DNA of 64,000 bases from JBLUOA01 sp048060095 (GTDB taxonomy: Bacteria; Pseudomonadota; Alphaproteobacteria; Rhodobacterales; Rhodobacteraceae), in the NCBI RefSeq assembly GCF_048060095.1, contig NZ_JBLUOA010000005.1, positions 62,001-126,000 on the forward strand, written 5' to 3'. The notes below the pieces were generated by a model, which saw only the letters and a list, made by a program, of their open reading frames with translations, was not told where the DNA came from and did not search any database. Below, piece after piece: positions 48,623-57,704 of this stretch. The stretch's first letter is position 1. Each line of letters opens with the position of its first letter. The position numbers were made by a program, and so were the translations under genes.

Positions 48623-49207
48623 GTGTCCCACGCAGAAGATCACGAAGGCACCCGCCGGGATTTCCTTTATTATGCCACCGCTGGCGCTGGCGCAGTAACC
48701 GCAGGCGCGGCCGTCTGGCCGCTGGTTCAGCAAATGAACCCAAGCGCAGATGTGAAGGCACTCGCCTCGATCCGCGTTGACGTTTCGGCGGTCGAACCCG
48801 GCACCCAGATTACCGTCAAATGGCAGGGCAAGCCCGTCTTTATCCGTCGCCGCACCGAAGAAGAGATTGCGGACGCAAACGCCGTCGACCTGAGCGAGCT
48901 GATCGACCCGGTCGCCCGCAACGAAAATATCGTGGGTGAGGCCGAGGCCACCGATGAAAACCGGTTCCTTCCGCTGCCTCCCGACGCCGAAGGGGTCGAA
49001 GGCGAATGGCTCGTCATGATGGGGGTCTGCACCCACCTTGGCTGTGTACCGCTGGGCAATAGCGCCGGTGAATTCCACGGCTGGTTCTGCCCGTGCCACG
49101 GGTCGCACTACGACACTTCAGGACGTATCCGCAAGGGCCCCGCACCGCAAAACCTGCCGGTGCCGGTCGCCGCATTCGTCGACGCAACGACGATCGAGCT
49201 GGGTTAA
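48623..49207 (+). CDS. petA: Ubiquinol-cytochrome c reductase, Rieske iron-sulfur subunit
   Basis: High-potential [2Fe-2S] subunit of the bc1 complex. The GTG at 48623 has GGGAG 8 bases upstream and gives 194 residues, the normal size. An upstream in-frame ATG at 48512 would place 37 arginine-rich residues before the signal. The N-terminus carries a Tat-type TRRDFLYYATAGAGAV membrane anchor. The cluster ligands are in CTHLGC and CPCHGSH, followed by the GPAPQNLPVP loop. It is first in petABC. Confidence 0.96.
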   Translation: MSHAEDHEGTRRDFLYYATAGAGAVTAGAAVWPLVQQMNPSADVKALASIRVDVSAVEPGTQITVKWQGKPVFIRRRTEEEIADANAVDLSELIDPVARNENIVGEAEATDENRFLPLPPDAEGVEGEWLVMMGVCTHLGCVPLGNSAGEFHGWFCPCHGSHYDTSGRIRKGPAPQNLPVPVAAFVDATTIELG

Positions 49208-49218
49208 GGGAGAAACAG

Positions 49219-50541
49219 ATGTCCGGTATTCCGCACGATCACTACGAACCCAAGTCGGGCTTTGAAAAATGGCTGGATGAGCGTCTGCCCATCGTTGGCC
49301 TGCTTTACGGCACCTTGATGATCCCGACCCCGAAAAACCTGAACTGGATGTGGATCTGGGGCATTGTCCTGACCTTCTGCCTTGTGCTGCAGATCGTCAC
49401 CGGCATCGTTCTGGTGATGCACTACACCCCGCATGTCGATATGGCGTTTGCGTCAATCGAACACATCATGCGCGACGTGAATGGCGGCCACATGATCCGC
49501 TATGTGCATATGAACGGCGCATCGCTGTTCTTTGTTGCGGTCTATGCCCACATCTTCCGCGGTCTCTACTACGGCTCTTACAAGGCGCCGCGAGAGGTCA
49601 CGTGGATCATCGGTATGTTGATCTACCTCTGCATGATGGGCACGGCCTTCATGGGTTACGTTCTGCCTTGGGGTCAGATGTCCTTCCACGGCACGGCGGT
49701 GATTACCGGCCTGTTTGGCGCGATCCCCGGCATCGGCGATGCGATCCAAACTTGGCTTCTGGGCGCAGGCGCGGTTGGCCAGCCGGCCCTCAACCGCTTC
49801 TTCTCGCTCCACTACCTGCTGCCGTTTGTGATTGCGGGCCTCGTGGTCGTTCACATCTGGGCGTTCCATTCGACCGGCAACAACAACCCGACGGGTGTTG
49901 AAGTGCGGCGCGGATCGAAAGCCGAGGCTGAAAAAGACACCGTTCCCTTCTGGCCCTATTTCGTCATCAAAGATCTGTTCGCGCTTGCGGTGATCATGAC
50001 GGTGTTCTGGGCAATCGTCGGCTTTATGCCAAACTACCTTGGCCACCCCGACAACTATATCGAGGCGAACGCGCTCGTGACACCTGCGCATATCGTGCCT
50101 GAATGGTATTTCCTGCCGTTCTACGCGATCCTGCGGGCCTTCACCGCCGACGTTTGGGCGGTGCAGTTCGTCAGCTTCATCACCGGCGGCATCATCGATG
50201 CAAAGTTCTTCGGTGTGCTGGCGATGTTCGGCGCGATTGCTGTGATGGCACTTGCCCCGTGGCTTGACACATCGTCGGTCCGCTCTGGCCGGTATCGCCC
50301 GATGTTCAAATGGTGGTTCGCGCTGCTGGTCATCGACTTCTTCGTGCTGATGTGGGTCGGTGCCCGCCCGGCCGAATTCCCCTATGACTGGATCGCGCTG
50401 ATCGCGTCTGCTTACTGGTTTGCCTACTTCCTGATCATCCTGCCGCTTCTTGGCGTGATCGAGAAACCGGAACCGCAGCCGGAAACCATTGAAGCCGACT
50501 TCAAGGCGCACTATCCGTCCGCCGACACGCCGGCCGAATAA
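49219..50541 (+). CDS. petB: Cytochrome b of the bc1 complex
   Basis: Membrane core of the bc1 complex, 440 residues with eight expected helices. Haem-ligating histidines lie in helices B and D (VMHYTPHVDMAFASIEH, MIRYVHMNGASLFF, FFSLHYLLPF, VVVHIWAFHSTGNNNP). The Qo-site PEWY motif is present (IVPEWYFLPFYAI). The C-terminal extension after the last helix is short. It starts 11 bp after petA with AAGGGAG upstream. Confidence 0.97.
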   Translation: MSGIPHDHYEPKSGFEKWLDERLPIVGLLYGTLMIPTPKNLNWMWIWGIVLTFCLVLQIVTGIVLVMHYTPHVDMAFASIEHIMRDVNGGHMIRYVHMNGASLFFVAVYAHIFRGLYYGSYKAPREVTWIIGMLIYLCMMGTAFMGYVLPWGQMSFHGTAVITGLFGAIPGIGDAIQTWLLGAGAVGQPALNRFFSLHYLLPFVIAGLVVVHIWAFHSTGNNNPTGVEVRRGSKAEAEKDTVPFWPYFVIKDLFALAVIMTVFWAIVGFMPNYLGHPDNYIEANALVTPAHIVPEWYFLPFYAILRAFTADVWAVQFVSFITGGIIDAKFFGVLAMFGAIAVMALAPWLDTSSVRSGRYRPMFKWWFALLVIDFFVLMWVGARPAEFPYDWIALIASAYWFAYFLIILPLLGVIEKPEPQPETIEADFKAHYPSADTPAE

Positions 50542-50553
50542 GAAAGGATCAGG

Positions 50554-51354
50554 ATGATGAAAAAACTTTTGATTTCAGCCGCCCTGACCCTCGGTCTGGC
50601 AACAGGTGCGATGGCCGCCGGTGGCGAAGAGCAGCATATCGAGGATTTCGCATTCTCGTTTGAGGGCCCGTTCGGCAAATACGATCAGGCCCAGTTGCAA
50701 CGCGGGTTTCAGGTCTTCACCGAAGTCTGTTCGGCCTGCCACGGTCTAAGCTACGTCTACTTCCGCAACATCGCGGATGAAGGCGGGCTCGGCTATACCG
50801 AGGATCAGGCCCGTGCCTACGCCGAACAATTCGAGGTTTTCGACCCGGAGCTTGACGATTTCCGCCCGGCGACCCCGGCGGACAGGTTCCCGGTTAATGA
50901 CGGTGTCGGCGCACCGGACCTGTCGCTGGTCGCCAAGGGGCGCGCTGGCTTCCATGGCCCGTACGGCCTCGGGATCAACCAGGTCATCCGCGGCATGGGC
51001 GGCCCGGAATACCTCGCCTCACTCCTCACCGGTTACACGGGTGAGGAAAAGGAAGAGGCTGGCGCATTCCTCTACGAAAACACCGCCTTCCCCGGCGGCT
51101 GGATTTCGATGGCACCGCCGCTTGAAGACGGAATCGTTGAATATGCCGACGGCCACGCCAATGACGTGCATCACATGGCGCAGGATGTCTCCGCGTTCCT
51201 GATGTGGGCGGCAGAGCCGAAGATGATGGCCCGCAAACAGGCCGGCCTGGTCGGCGTGATCTTCCTGACGATCCTGTCCGTCCTGCTGTATCTGACCAAC
51301 AAGCAGCTTTGGGCCGGGATCAAGGGCAAGAAACACGCGAAAGACGACGCATAG
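50554..51354 (+). CDS. petC: Cytochrome c1 of the bc1 complex
   Basis: 266 residues. A cleavable signal (MMKKLLISAALTLGLATGAMA) precedes the haem-binding CSACH at about residue 69 in a FTEVCSACHGLSYVYFRNIA context. A methionine ligand is expected near GGWISMAPPL, and a C-terminal membrane anchor (AGLVGVIFLTILSVLLYLTN) follows. Last gene of petABC, with a terminator 26 bp after the stop. The preceding AGAAAGGATCAGG serves either of two adjacent ATGs. Confidence 0.97.
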   Translation: MMKKLLISAALTLGLATGAMAAGGEEQHIEDFAFSFEGPFGKYDQAQLQRGFQVFTEVCSACHGLSYVYFRNIADEGGLGYTEDQARAYAEQFEVFDPELDDFRPATPADRFPVNDGVGAPDLSLVAKGRAGFHGPYGLGINQVIRGMGGPEYLASLLTGYTGEEKEEAGAFLYENTAFPGGWISMAPPLEDGIVEYADGHANDVHHMAQDVSAFLMWAAEPKMMARKQAGLVGVIFLTILSVLLYLTNKQLWAGIKGKKHAKDDA

Positions 51355-51379
51355 CGTTTCGTCCGATCCGAAAAATCAA

Positions 51380-51408
51380 AACCCCGCCATCTCTGGCGGG
51401 GTTTTTTT
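51380..51408 (+). terminator. Rho-independent terminator after petC
   Basis: AACCCCGCCA, a TCTC loop and TGGCGGGGTT followed by a run of seven T in all. Ends the petABC transcript and separates it from the convergent LysM/BON gene. Confidence 0.95.
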
Positions 51409-51435
51409 GTCGGAGCACCTTGGGTTACTGCCCTC

Positions 51436-51867
51436 TTACGCCTCATCGTCCTGCGGAATCCGCAGCACCTGTCCCGGATAGATTTTATCCGGATGGGTTA
51501 ACATCGGCTTATTCGCCTCAAAGATTTCGGGATAGCGGCTGGCCTTCCCAAGCGTCTTTTGCGCGATGACCGACAGATTTTCGCCCTTCTGAACGGTGTG
51601 GAACACGGTGTTGTCGTCGTCACCGTCATCCTCAACCTCAGCGACACCGGCAACGTTTCCGACCGCGAGAATCACCTTTTCACGGATCGCCTTGGTTAGG
51701 CCCGCGCCAGACACCTTAACCTTGTCCCCGATGACCGAGATGTCGACATCGTCCGCCCCAAGACCAAGGTCTTTCACCTCTTTCTTCAGCGCATCTGCAT
51801 CGGGGGCTTCGTCACCACCGCCGAACAGCTTCTTTCCCGAATCCTTAACAAAACTCCACAAGCCCAT
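51436..51867 (-). CDS. BON and LysM domain protein (Kbp/YgaU-like)
   Basis: 143 residues from the ATG at 51867 (AGAGGAGAGACAA upstream); E. coli Kbp (YgaU), a cytoplasmic potassium-binding protein, has about the same length. The N-terminus MGLWSFVKDSGKKLFGGGDEA is typical of that family. A BON domain (about 45-90) and a C-terminal LysM domain (HTVQKGENLSVIAQKTLG to YPGQVLRIP) follow. There is no signal peptide, so it is probably cytoplasmic despite the LysM domain. Confidence 0.9.
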   Translation of the reverse strand: MGLWSFVKDSGKKLFGGGDEAPDADALKKEVKDLGLGADDVDISVIGDKVKVSGAGLTKAIREKVILAVGNVAGVAEVEDDGDDDNTVFHTVQKGENLSVIAQKTLGKASRYPEIFEANKPMLTHPDKIYPGQVLRIPQDDEA

Positions 51868-51971
51868 TTGTCTCTCCTCTGTTGGGTGAAGCAGTTTCAC
51901 CGCAAAGCGGCAAAACGAAAAGGGGAAAGATATGCGATCCGGCCCCGTTGGGAATCGCGCACCGGGTGGTA

Positions 51972-52667
51972 TCACCCGCCAAGGTAGTCTTTCAGCGCAG
52001 CTGGCGGGTTGGCGAACAGCGCGTCCGTCGCGACTGGCGGGTTGGCCCGACCATCCGCCACAAGCACAACCTGATCCGCGATCAGCTTGGCGTCCTCCGG
52101 CGCGTGGCTGACCATCAGCAGCGTCACGCCGGTGTCTTGGGCAAGCTCTGCCACCATTTGAAGCATCTCGGCCTTCAGCGCAGGGCCGAGGGCGGCGAAC
52201 GGCTCATCCAGCAGGATCAGCGGTTTCGCCCGCAGCAGCACCCGCGCGAGCGCGACACGCGCGATCTGCCCCCCCGACAAACGCCCCGGCTTGTGGTCTG
52301 CGTGCTGGGCCAGGCGCACGCGGGCGAGTGCGTGGTCGACCTGCGCCTCCTGTGTCGTGGTCAATCGCAGATCGGGCCGCAGCCCCAGCGCAACGTTCTG
52401 GCGAACCGACAGATGGGGGAAAAGGTTGTTGTCCTGAAACAGAATGCTGATCGGCCGATCGCCCGGCGCAAGGGCGGCCATGTCGCCTCCATCCCACGTG
52501 ACCCGCCCCGCCGATGGCGTCACGAAGCCCGCGATTGTCGCCAGCAGGGTCGATTTCCCGCCGCCCGACGGCCCGATCACCGCGACTTGCGCCCCTGCCG
52601 GGATGGTAAGATCAGCACACAGGCTGAAATCTCCTTGTTCGATCAGCACATCCTCAAGCGTCAGCAT
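51972..52667 (-). CDS. thiQ: Thiamine ABC transporter ATP-binding protein
   Basis: 231 residues. Walker A GPSGGGKS, signature LSGGQIAR and Walker B LILLDEP are intact. It is last in thiBPQ, overlapping thiP by 14 bp, and so belongs to the TPP-riboswitch-controlled thiamine/TPP importer. The family assignment rests on context plus the compact ThiQ length; sequence alone would also fit spermidine-type ATPases. Confidence 0.92.
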   Translation of the reverse strand: MLTLEDVLIEQGDFSLCADLTIPAGAQVAVIGPSGGGKSTLLATIAGFVTPSAGRVTWDGGDMAALAPGDRPISILFQDNNLFPHLSVRQNVALGLRPDLRLTTTQEAQVDHALARVRLAQHADHKPGRLSGGQIARVALARVLLRAKPLILLDEPFAALGPALKAEMLQMVAELAQDTGVTLLMVSHAPEDAKLIADQVVLVADGRANPPVATDALFANPPAALKDYLGG

Positions 52668-54207
52668 TCACACGCCCTCCGCGATCAAAGACCCAGAACA
52701 GAGCCAAACTCAGCCCAAGAAGCACAACCGCCGTCCCTGCAGCGGCGTCCATCCGGTAGGCCGCCATCAGACGATAAAGCTGCAGCGGCAGGGTTGCGAC
52801 CTCCGGGTCGGCAAATAGGGCGATGACCCCAAGATCGCCCATCGACAAGGCCGCAGCCAACCCGCCCGCAAAGCCGAGCGGCCTGCGCAACCGTGGCAGC
52901 GTCAGATAGCGAAGGCGCGACCAGCCGGTCAGGTTCAGGCTTTGGGCGAGCCTGCCGTAGCTTTCCTCAACCTCCCGCGCCGCAGGGATCAGCACGCGCA
53001 GTCCAAAGGGAACCGCCATCGCCGCGTTAACCAGCGCCGTGACCGGTAAGGCCAGTTTGAACGGATCGGCAATCGGGAAGGTAATGATGAACAGCCCTGT
53101 GCCAATCACCAGTGGCGAGGCGGCGATGGCGAGGTATCCGATAGCCTCCAACACCCCCCTCATCGCCTTTCGCCGAACCGCAACGACCCAAAGCGAAAGC
53201 GATAACGCCATGCCGACCGCTAAAACCGTCGATGCGAGCGCGACGAGCACCGAATTCATCGCGGCGGACCACACGCTACCCGGCAGCGACAGCACGGCGG
53301 GCAGTCCCCTCGCGATCACCAAAACAAGCGGAATCAGCAGAAACAGGGTCGAAATCATAAGCATCATCGAATCGAGCAGGCGCATAGGTAGCGCGCCTGC
53401 GTCCCACCGCTCCACAGCGCGATCAAGGCCCGTGCCCATCGCGGATGGAAGGCTGAATTTGAACGAAAGCGCGGCGGCCACGGCGGTCAACACCAGTTGC
53501 ACGATCCCGAGCAGCGCGGCTTTGCCAAGGTCGAAGTCAAATCGAAACGCCTGATAGATGGCAAGTTCGACGGTCGTCGCCCGCGGCCCTCCGCCAAGGG
53601 TCAGTGCCACGGCAAAACTGGTAAGGCAAATCAGGAAAATCACCATGAACGCGCCGGGCAGCACCCCGCGCAGCATCGGCCATTCCAAACGTCTGCGCAT
53701 GTCCGTGGCCGAAAAGCCCAGAGAGGCTGCTAAACGAAACCGCTCTGCCGGGATCGCAAGCCATCCTTGCAGGATCAGGCGTGTCGCCAGCGGCAAATTA
53801 AAGAACACATGCGCCAGAACGACCCCGTGGAAGCCGTAGATCGACAGGGGCGGCAGACCAACCCAGCCGAGAATAGTGCTGACCAGCCCCGTCCGCCCGA
53901 ACGCCGCCAGCAGGCCAAGGATCGCGACAATCACAGGCAAGATAAACGGCGCCCCGAGCAGGGTAATCAACACGCCCCGTCCCCAGAACCGCCGCCGCGC
54001 CAACGCCCGTGCGACCGGGATCGCCAGCCCAACCGAAATAGCGGCAGAGAGGACGGCTTGCGTCACGGTGAACCGCACCGCCGCCCAATCTGCGGGGCCA
54101 AGTGCTGACACCCCCTCCGCCCGCGTCATCACGGCGATGAGCGTTCCGAGCGTCAGAAAGATCAGAAGCGCCGCAGCGGCGCCCCCGAAAAACGTCGTCG
54201 GTTTCAT
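52654..54207 (-). CDS. thiP: Thiamine ABC transporter permease
   Basis: 517 residues from the ATG at 54207, whose first bases overlap the thiB stop as ATGA. It is a fused double permease with about twelve membrane segments and two EAA-type loops (PAERFRLAASLGFSATDMRRRLEWPMLRG and VEESYGRLAQSLNLTGWSRLRYLTLPRLRRP). It moves thiamine, TMP or TPP delivered by ThiB. Confidence 0.93.
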   Translation of the reverse strand: MKPTTFFGGAAAALLIFLTLGTLIAVMTRAEGVSALGPADWAAVRFTVTQAVLSAAISVGLAIPVARALARRRFWGRGVLITLLGAPFILPVIVAILGLLAAFGRTGLVSTILGWVGLPPLSIYGFHGVVLAHVFFNLPLATRLILQGWLAIPAERFRLAASLGFSATDMRRRLEWPMLRGVLPGAFMVIFLICLTSFAVALTLGGGPRATTVELAIYQAFRFDFDLGKAALLGIVQLVLTAVAAALSFKFSLPSAMGTGLDRAVERWDAGALPMRLLDSMMLMISTLFLLIPLVLVIARGLPAVLSLPGSVWSAAMNSVLVALASTVLAVGMALSLSLWVVAVRRKAMRGVLEAIGYLAIAASPLVIGTGLFIITFPIADPFKLALPVTALVNAAMAVPFGLRVLIPAAREVEESYGRLAQSLNLTGWSRLRYLTLPRLRRPLGFAGGLAAALSMGDLGVIALFADPEVATLPLQLYRLMAAYRMDAAAGTAVVLLGLSLALFWVFDRGGRVNADA

Positions 54208-55187
54208 CGTGACAAGGCGGTTAACCACTCCTCAAGCGCGGCATCACGAACAGTCGGGGCATCCTCTGGCGCGGTCAATAGGGCCGTTTCCGGCTGGATT
54301 AGCGTCTCAAACCCTTTTGGCAACCCGCCCTCAGGCTCATTTGCCGGATACATCCAGTTCGTCGTCGGGATCACAGATTGAAACCCGTCCGTCTGCATGA
54401 ACGACAGGAATTGATCGGCCAGCTCCGGCTGATCGCTGTTCGCAAGTTTCGCCGCAACTTCGACCTGAAGGTAGTGACCTTCTTCAAACAGCGCAGCGGC
54501 CTTGCTGTCGTCCTCCTCCGCAATCAGATGGTAGGCGGGCGAGGTCGTGTAAGACAGAACCATATCGGCCTCGCCCTCAACGAACATTCCGTAGGCTTCG
54601 GACCATCCTTTCGTGACGGTCAGCACGTTGTCGGACAAGCCCTGCCAGACCTCCGCCGCCTGATCGCCATGCGCGTGCTTCACCCACATCAACAAGCCAA
54701 GTCCGGGCGTGGAGGAGCGGGGGTCTTGAATGACTACCTGCAAATCCGACTCCGCCAGTTCAGAGAAGCTTTCGGGCGGGTTAGAGACTGTTTCTTTGTC
54801 ATAAACGAATGCGAAATACCCCCAGTCGTAAGGCAGGAAGGTCGCATCCTCCCACGCGATTGGCAGGTCAAAATCCGCCGTCTGGCCGTGTTCGGCGAAT
54901 AGCCCGGTTTCGCTCGCCGCGGCCATCAGGTTGGTGTCGAGACCAAGCACGATGTCCGCATCGGACCGCGCACCTTCCAACTGGACCCGCGCCAGCAGCG
55001 CCGCGCCGTCGCCCGCACTGACGAATTGCAGATCACATCTGCAGGTTTCCTCAAACGCCGCCTCAATCTGCGGGCCGGGACCCCATTCGGATACGAAACT
55101 GTCGTAGGTGTAGACTTTCAAAACGGGCGTTTCGGCATGGACCATGCCAGCCAAACAGATTCCCGCAGCGATCAGTGGATATTTCAT
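54204..55187 (-). CDS. thiB: Thiamine-binding periplasmic protein
   Basis: 327 residues with a signal peptide (MKYPLIAAGICLAGMVHA). The mature start TPVLKVYTYDSFVSEWGPGPQIEAAFEETCRCDLQFV is characteristic of ThiB/TbpA. GGAGGATGAG lies right before the ATG. It is first in the thiBPQ operon, 50 bp downstream of a TPP riboswitch, so uptake should be shut off when TPP is abundant. Confidence 0.95.
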   Translation of the reverse strand: MKYPLIAAGICLAGMVHAETPVLKVYTYDSFVSEWGPGPQIEAAFEETCRCDLQFVSAGDGAALLARVQLEGARSDADIVLGLDTNLMAAASETGLFAEHGQTADFDLPIAWEDATFLPYDWGYFAFVYDKETVSNPPESFSELAESDLQVVIQDPRSSTPGLGLLMWVKHAHGDQAAEVWQGLSDNVLTVTKGWSEAYGMFVEGEADMVLSYTTSPAYHLIAEEDDSKAAALFEEGHYLQVEVAAKLANSDQPELADQFLSFMQTDGFQSVIPTTNWMYPANEPEGGLPKGFETLIQPETALLTAPEDAPTVRDAALEEWLTALSR

Positions 55188-55237
55188 CTCTCATCCTCCA
55201 TTGCCGACGGGCGGATTGGGGGGTGAGTGGATCTCAA

Positions 55238-55315
55238 CCTTCCCTCCGCCGGTCTTAACCGGTTCAGGTTCAACGGGTCCGCTTTCGCATCTCAGCCAGG
55301 ATTGGCCCCCCGAGG
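55238..55315 (-). promoter_or_regulatory. TPP riboswitch (THI element) controlling thiBPQ
   Basis: On the minus strand CCTCGGGGGGCC, then GGCTGAGATG, ACCCGTTGAACCTGAACCGG, TTAAGACCGGCGGAGGGAAGG: the conserved THI-box blocks in the right order. A C-rich run (CCCCCC, 55215-55220) between the aptamer and the thiB ribosome site could pair with the aptamer's G-run as an expression switch. Confidence 0.95.
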
Positions 55316-55412
55316 TATCGTTGTATCTATGCCCCAACGCGCCGCTCGGCAAGCCGTTTCCTCTTGAGCGGCGGGGGTGCGCCCGCTAGACCGCTGTGAA
55401 AGGAGCCTGTTC

Positions 55413-56513
55413 ATGTCGATCAACACCTTCGGACGCCTGTTCCGCGTCACCACATGGGGCGAAAGCCACGGGCCGGCATTGGGCGCGACCGTCGATGGCT
55501 GCCCGCCCAATGTTCCGGTGGACGAGGCAATGTTGCAGCATTGGCTTGATCGACGGCGCCCCGGCCAGACAAAGCACACAACCCAACGGCAAGAGGCGGA
55601 TCAGGTGCGCATCCTGTCCGGCGTGTTCGACGGCAAGACGACCGGCACGCCGATCCAGTTGATGATCGAGAACACCGACCAGCGGTCGAAGGATTACGGC
55701 GATATCGCCGAAACCTTCCGCCCCGGCCATGCGGATATCACCTACCATCTGAAATATGGCAATCGCGACTATCGCGGCGGGGGGCGATCCTCGGCCCGCG
55801 AAACAGCGGCACGGGTCGCGGCGGGGGGAATTGCCCGCGAAGCGATCAAGGCGCTGGCGCCGGGGGTCGAAATCAAGGGCTATATGGTCCGCATGGGCGA
55901 AAAGGAAATCGACCGGGCGCGGTTCGATTGGGATGAGGTTGAACGCAACGATTTCTGGGTGCCAGACGCCAAAGCCGCCGAGGAATGGGATACCTATCTA
56001 AGCGCGATCCGCAAGGCGCAGAATTCGGTCGGGGCGACGGTCGAGGTTGTCGCGCGCGGCGCACCCGCAGGGCTTGGTGCGCCGGTTTACGGCAAGATAG
56101 ACACTGATTTGGCGGCCGCGATGATGTCGATCAACGCCGTGAAGGGGGTCGAGATTGGCGAAGGCATGGCCGCCGCTGCGCTGACCGGCACCGACAACGC
56201 GGACGAGATCTTCATGGGTTCGAACGGCCCTGAATACAGCTCCAACCACGCGGGCGGGATTTTGGGCGGGATTTCAACCGGGCAGGATCTGGTGGTGCGT
56301 TTCGCGGTCAAGCCGACCTCTTCGATCCTGACGCCGCGCAAGTCGATCAAGATCGACGGCAGCGCGACCGAGGTTATCACCAAGGGCCGCCACGACCCAT
56401 GTGTCGGCATCCGTGCCGTCCCGGTGGGCGAGGCGATGATGGCCTGCGTACTGCTCGATCACCTGCTGCTCCACCGTGGGCAGGTCGGTGAAAATCAGGG
56501 CAAGATCGGTTAA
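55413..56513 (+). CDS. aroC: Chorismate synthase
   Basis: Last step of the shikimate pathway, FMN-dependent. 366 residues from the ATG at 55413 with AAAGGAG upstream. Signatures: MSINTFGRLFRVTTWGESHG, YGNRDYRGGGRSSARETA, and DPCVGIRAVPVGEAM. Full length and intact. It converges with the thioredoxin-like gene, sharing 4 bp at the stops. Confidence 0.97.
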   Translation: MSINTFGRLFRVTTWGESHGPALGATVDGCPPNVPVDEAMLQHWLDRRRPGQTKHTTQRQEADQVRILSGVFDGKTTGTPIQLMIENTDQRSKDYGDIAETFRPGHADITYHLKYGNRDYRGGGRSSARETAARVAAGGIAREAIKALAPGVEIKGYMVRMGEKEIDRARFDWDEVERNDFWVPDAKAAEEWDTYLSAIRKAQNSVGATVEVVARGAPAGLGAPVYGKIDTDLAAAMMSINAVKGVEIGEGMAAAALTGTDNADEIFMGSNGPEYSSNHAGGILGGISTGQDLVVRFAVKPTSSILTPRKSIKIDGSATEVITKGRHDPCVGIRAVPVGEAMMACVLLDHLLLHRGQVGENQGKIG

Positions 56514-56920
56514 GCGCTCGCCGCCGACAGCGCCGTGTCCATCAGCGCCTTGATATCATCGCGTGAGGTTCCGGCGACGATGCGACCAAGCTCTTGATTG
56601 CCTTTCAGGACAACGAGGGTTGAACGACGCGGAATCCGCAAACGCTGTGTCAGAGCATCGCCGCGATACTGATCCCAATCGACATTGACGAAGACGATAT
56701 TCGCCTCGTAGGCGCTGTTTTCCTGCAAAAGCGCGTTGATCACCCGTTCCTGCGCAGCGCAGGTCGAACACCAATCCGCCTTGAAATCGAGGAACACAGT
56801 CTTGCCCTGTGCCAGCAGATCGTCGACCAGCCCTGGACTATAGCCGCGTGGGGTGGCAAAACTCAGGGTCGGCAGCAGCGCGAAACTGGTGCTGAGGGCG
56901 ATAAAACTGCGTCGGTTCAT
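56510..56920 (-). CDS. Exported thioredoxin-like protein
   Basis: 136 residues. A Tat-like signal (MNRRSFIALSTSFALLPTLSFA) is followed by a thioredoxin domain with the active site WCSTC in FLDFKADWCSTCAAQERV, resembling the C-terminal domain of DsbD. It lies 12 bp downstream of a ccdA gene. Together they resemble a split DsbD: CcdA carries electrons across the membrane and this protein hands them to periplasmic targets such as apocytochromes c. Confidence 0.88.
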   Translation of the reverse strand: MNRRSFIALSTSFALLPTLSFATPRGYSPGLVDDLLAQGKTVFLDFKADWCSTCAAQERVINALLQENSAYEANIVFVNVDWDQYRGDALTQRLRIPRRSTLVVLKGNQELGRIVAGTSRDDIKALMDTALSAASA

Positions 56921-56932
56921 GGTGGATACTCC

Positions 56933-57646
56933 TTAAATAGAGACTGAAAAGTCGATAAGCCAGCTTGGCAGGTTTTGAACCGCCCAAGCCTCGGCGATGT
57001 GGTGTAGACGGAACAGGATCGCGGCACCGACGAGGATGAACGCGAAGCCCAAGATCGGCCGGGACCGCTGCGCAAGCCGCTGCATCTGGTCGCGCCGCCG
57101 CACCAAAACGGCGCGTGCGCCATAGCCCAGCAGGATGATAACGGTCGAAACACCCAGCGCGAAGGCCATCATGATAAGTGCGGCCAGCGGAAGGCTTTTG
57201 CCCTGCGACGCCAGCGCGATGGCCCCGCCAAGGGTCGGGCCGACGCAAGGGCTCCAGACCGCGCCGAGCAGGGCACCGCCGGCGAACTGTCCGCCAAGGC
57301 CGGACCGGTCAAGGCTGCCCATCCGGACGTCAGCACGCTCGGACACTCCGGCAGTTGCGGTCGCGAAAACGGCACTAAACCGAGGGATTAGCAGCAATAA
57401 TCCGAAGCCGATCATCAGAACCGCCCCGGCCTGGGCAATCGTATCAGCGTCAATACCGAGGGTGTAGCCGACCGCCGCGACACCCACGCCCAGCGCGACA
57501 AACGAAACGCTCATCCCCGCGGCGAGAGCGATGGGGCCGCGTTTGTCAGCTTGCAAGGCAGAGGCCAGCACAATCGGCAAAACCGGCAAAACGCACGGGT
57601 TAATCAGCGTCAGTAACCCTGCGAGATAGGCGAAAACAAACTCCAT
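56933..57646 (-). CDS. ccdA: CcdA/DsbD-type transmembrane electron-transfer protein
   Basis: 237 residues from the ATG at 57646, with six expected membrane helices. One redox cysteine is in NPCVLPVLP (helix 1) and its partner is in SPCVGPTLGGAIA (helix 4). It passes reducing equivalents from cytoplasmic thioredoxin to periplasmic thioredoxin-like proteins for cytochrome c maturation. In operon with the exported thioredoxin-like gene. An imperfect palindrome (TTGACGTTAGCGTGA) lies about 50 bp upstream. Confidence 0.9.
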   Translation of the reverse strand: MEFVFAYLAGLLTLINPCVLPVLPIVLASALQADKRGPIALAAGMSVSFVALGVGVAAVGYTLGIDADTIAQAGAVLMIGFGLLLLIPRFSAVFATATAGVSERADVRMGSLDRSGLGGQFAGGALLGAVWSPCVGPTLGGAIALASQGKSLPLAALIMMAFALGVSTVIILLGYGARAVLVRRRDQMQRLAQRSRPILGFAFILVGAAILFRLHHIAEAWAVQNLPSWLIDFSVSI

Positions 57647-57704
57647 GCGCGAAAATCTGGCGCAAAGCCGCGTCCAAGTCACGCAGACTTACATCACGTT
57701 GACG

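Noticed and set aside
49453..50511. 352-codon minus-strand frame opposite petB
   Set aside because: The translated product is full of His, Arg and Asp, as expected for the complement of a membrane protein gene. petB itself is certain.
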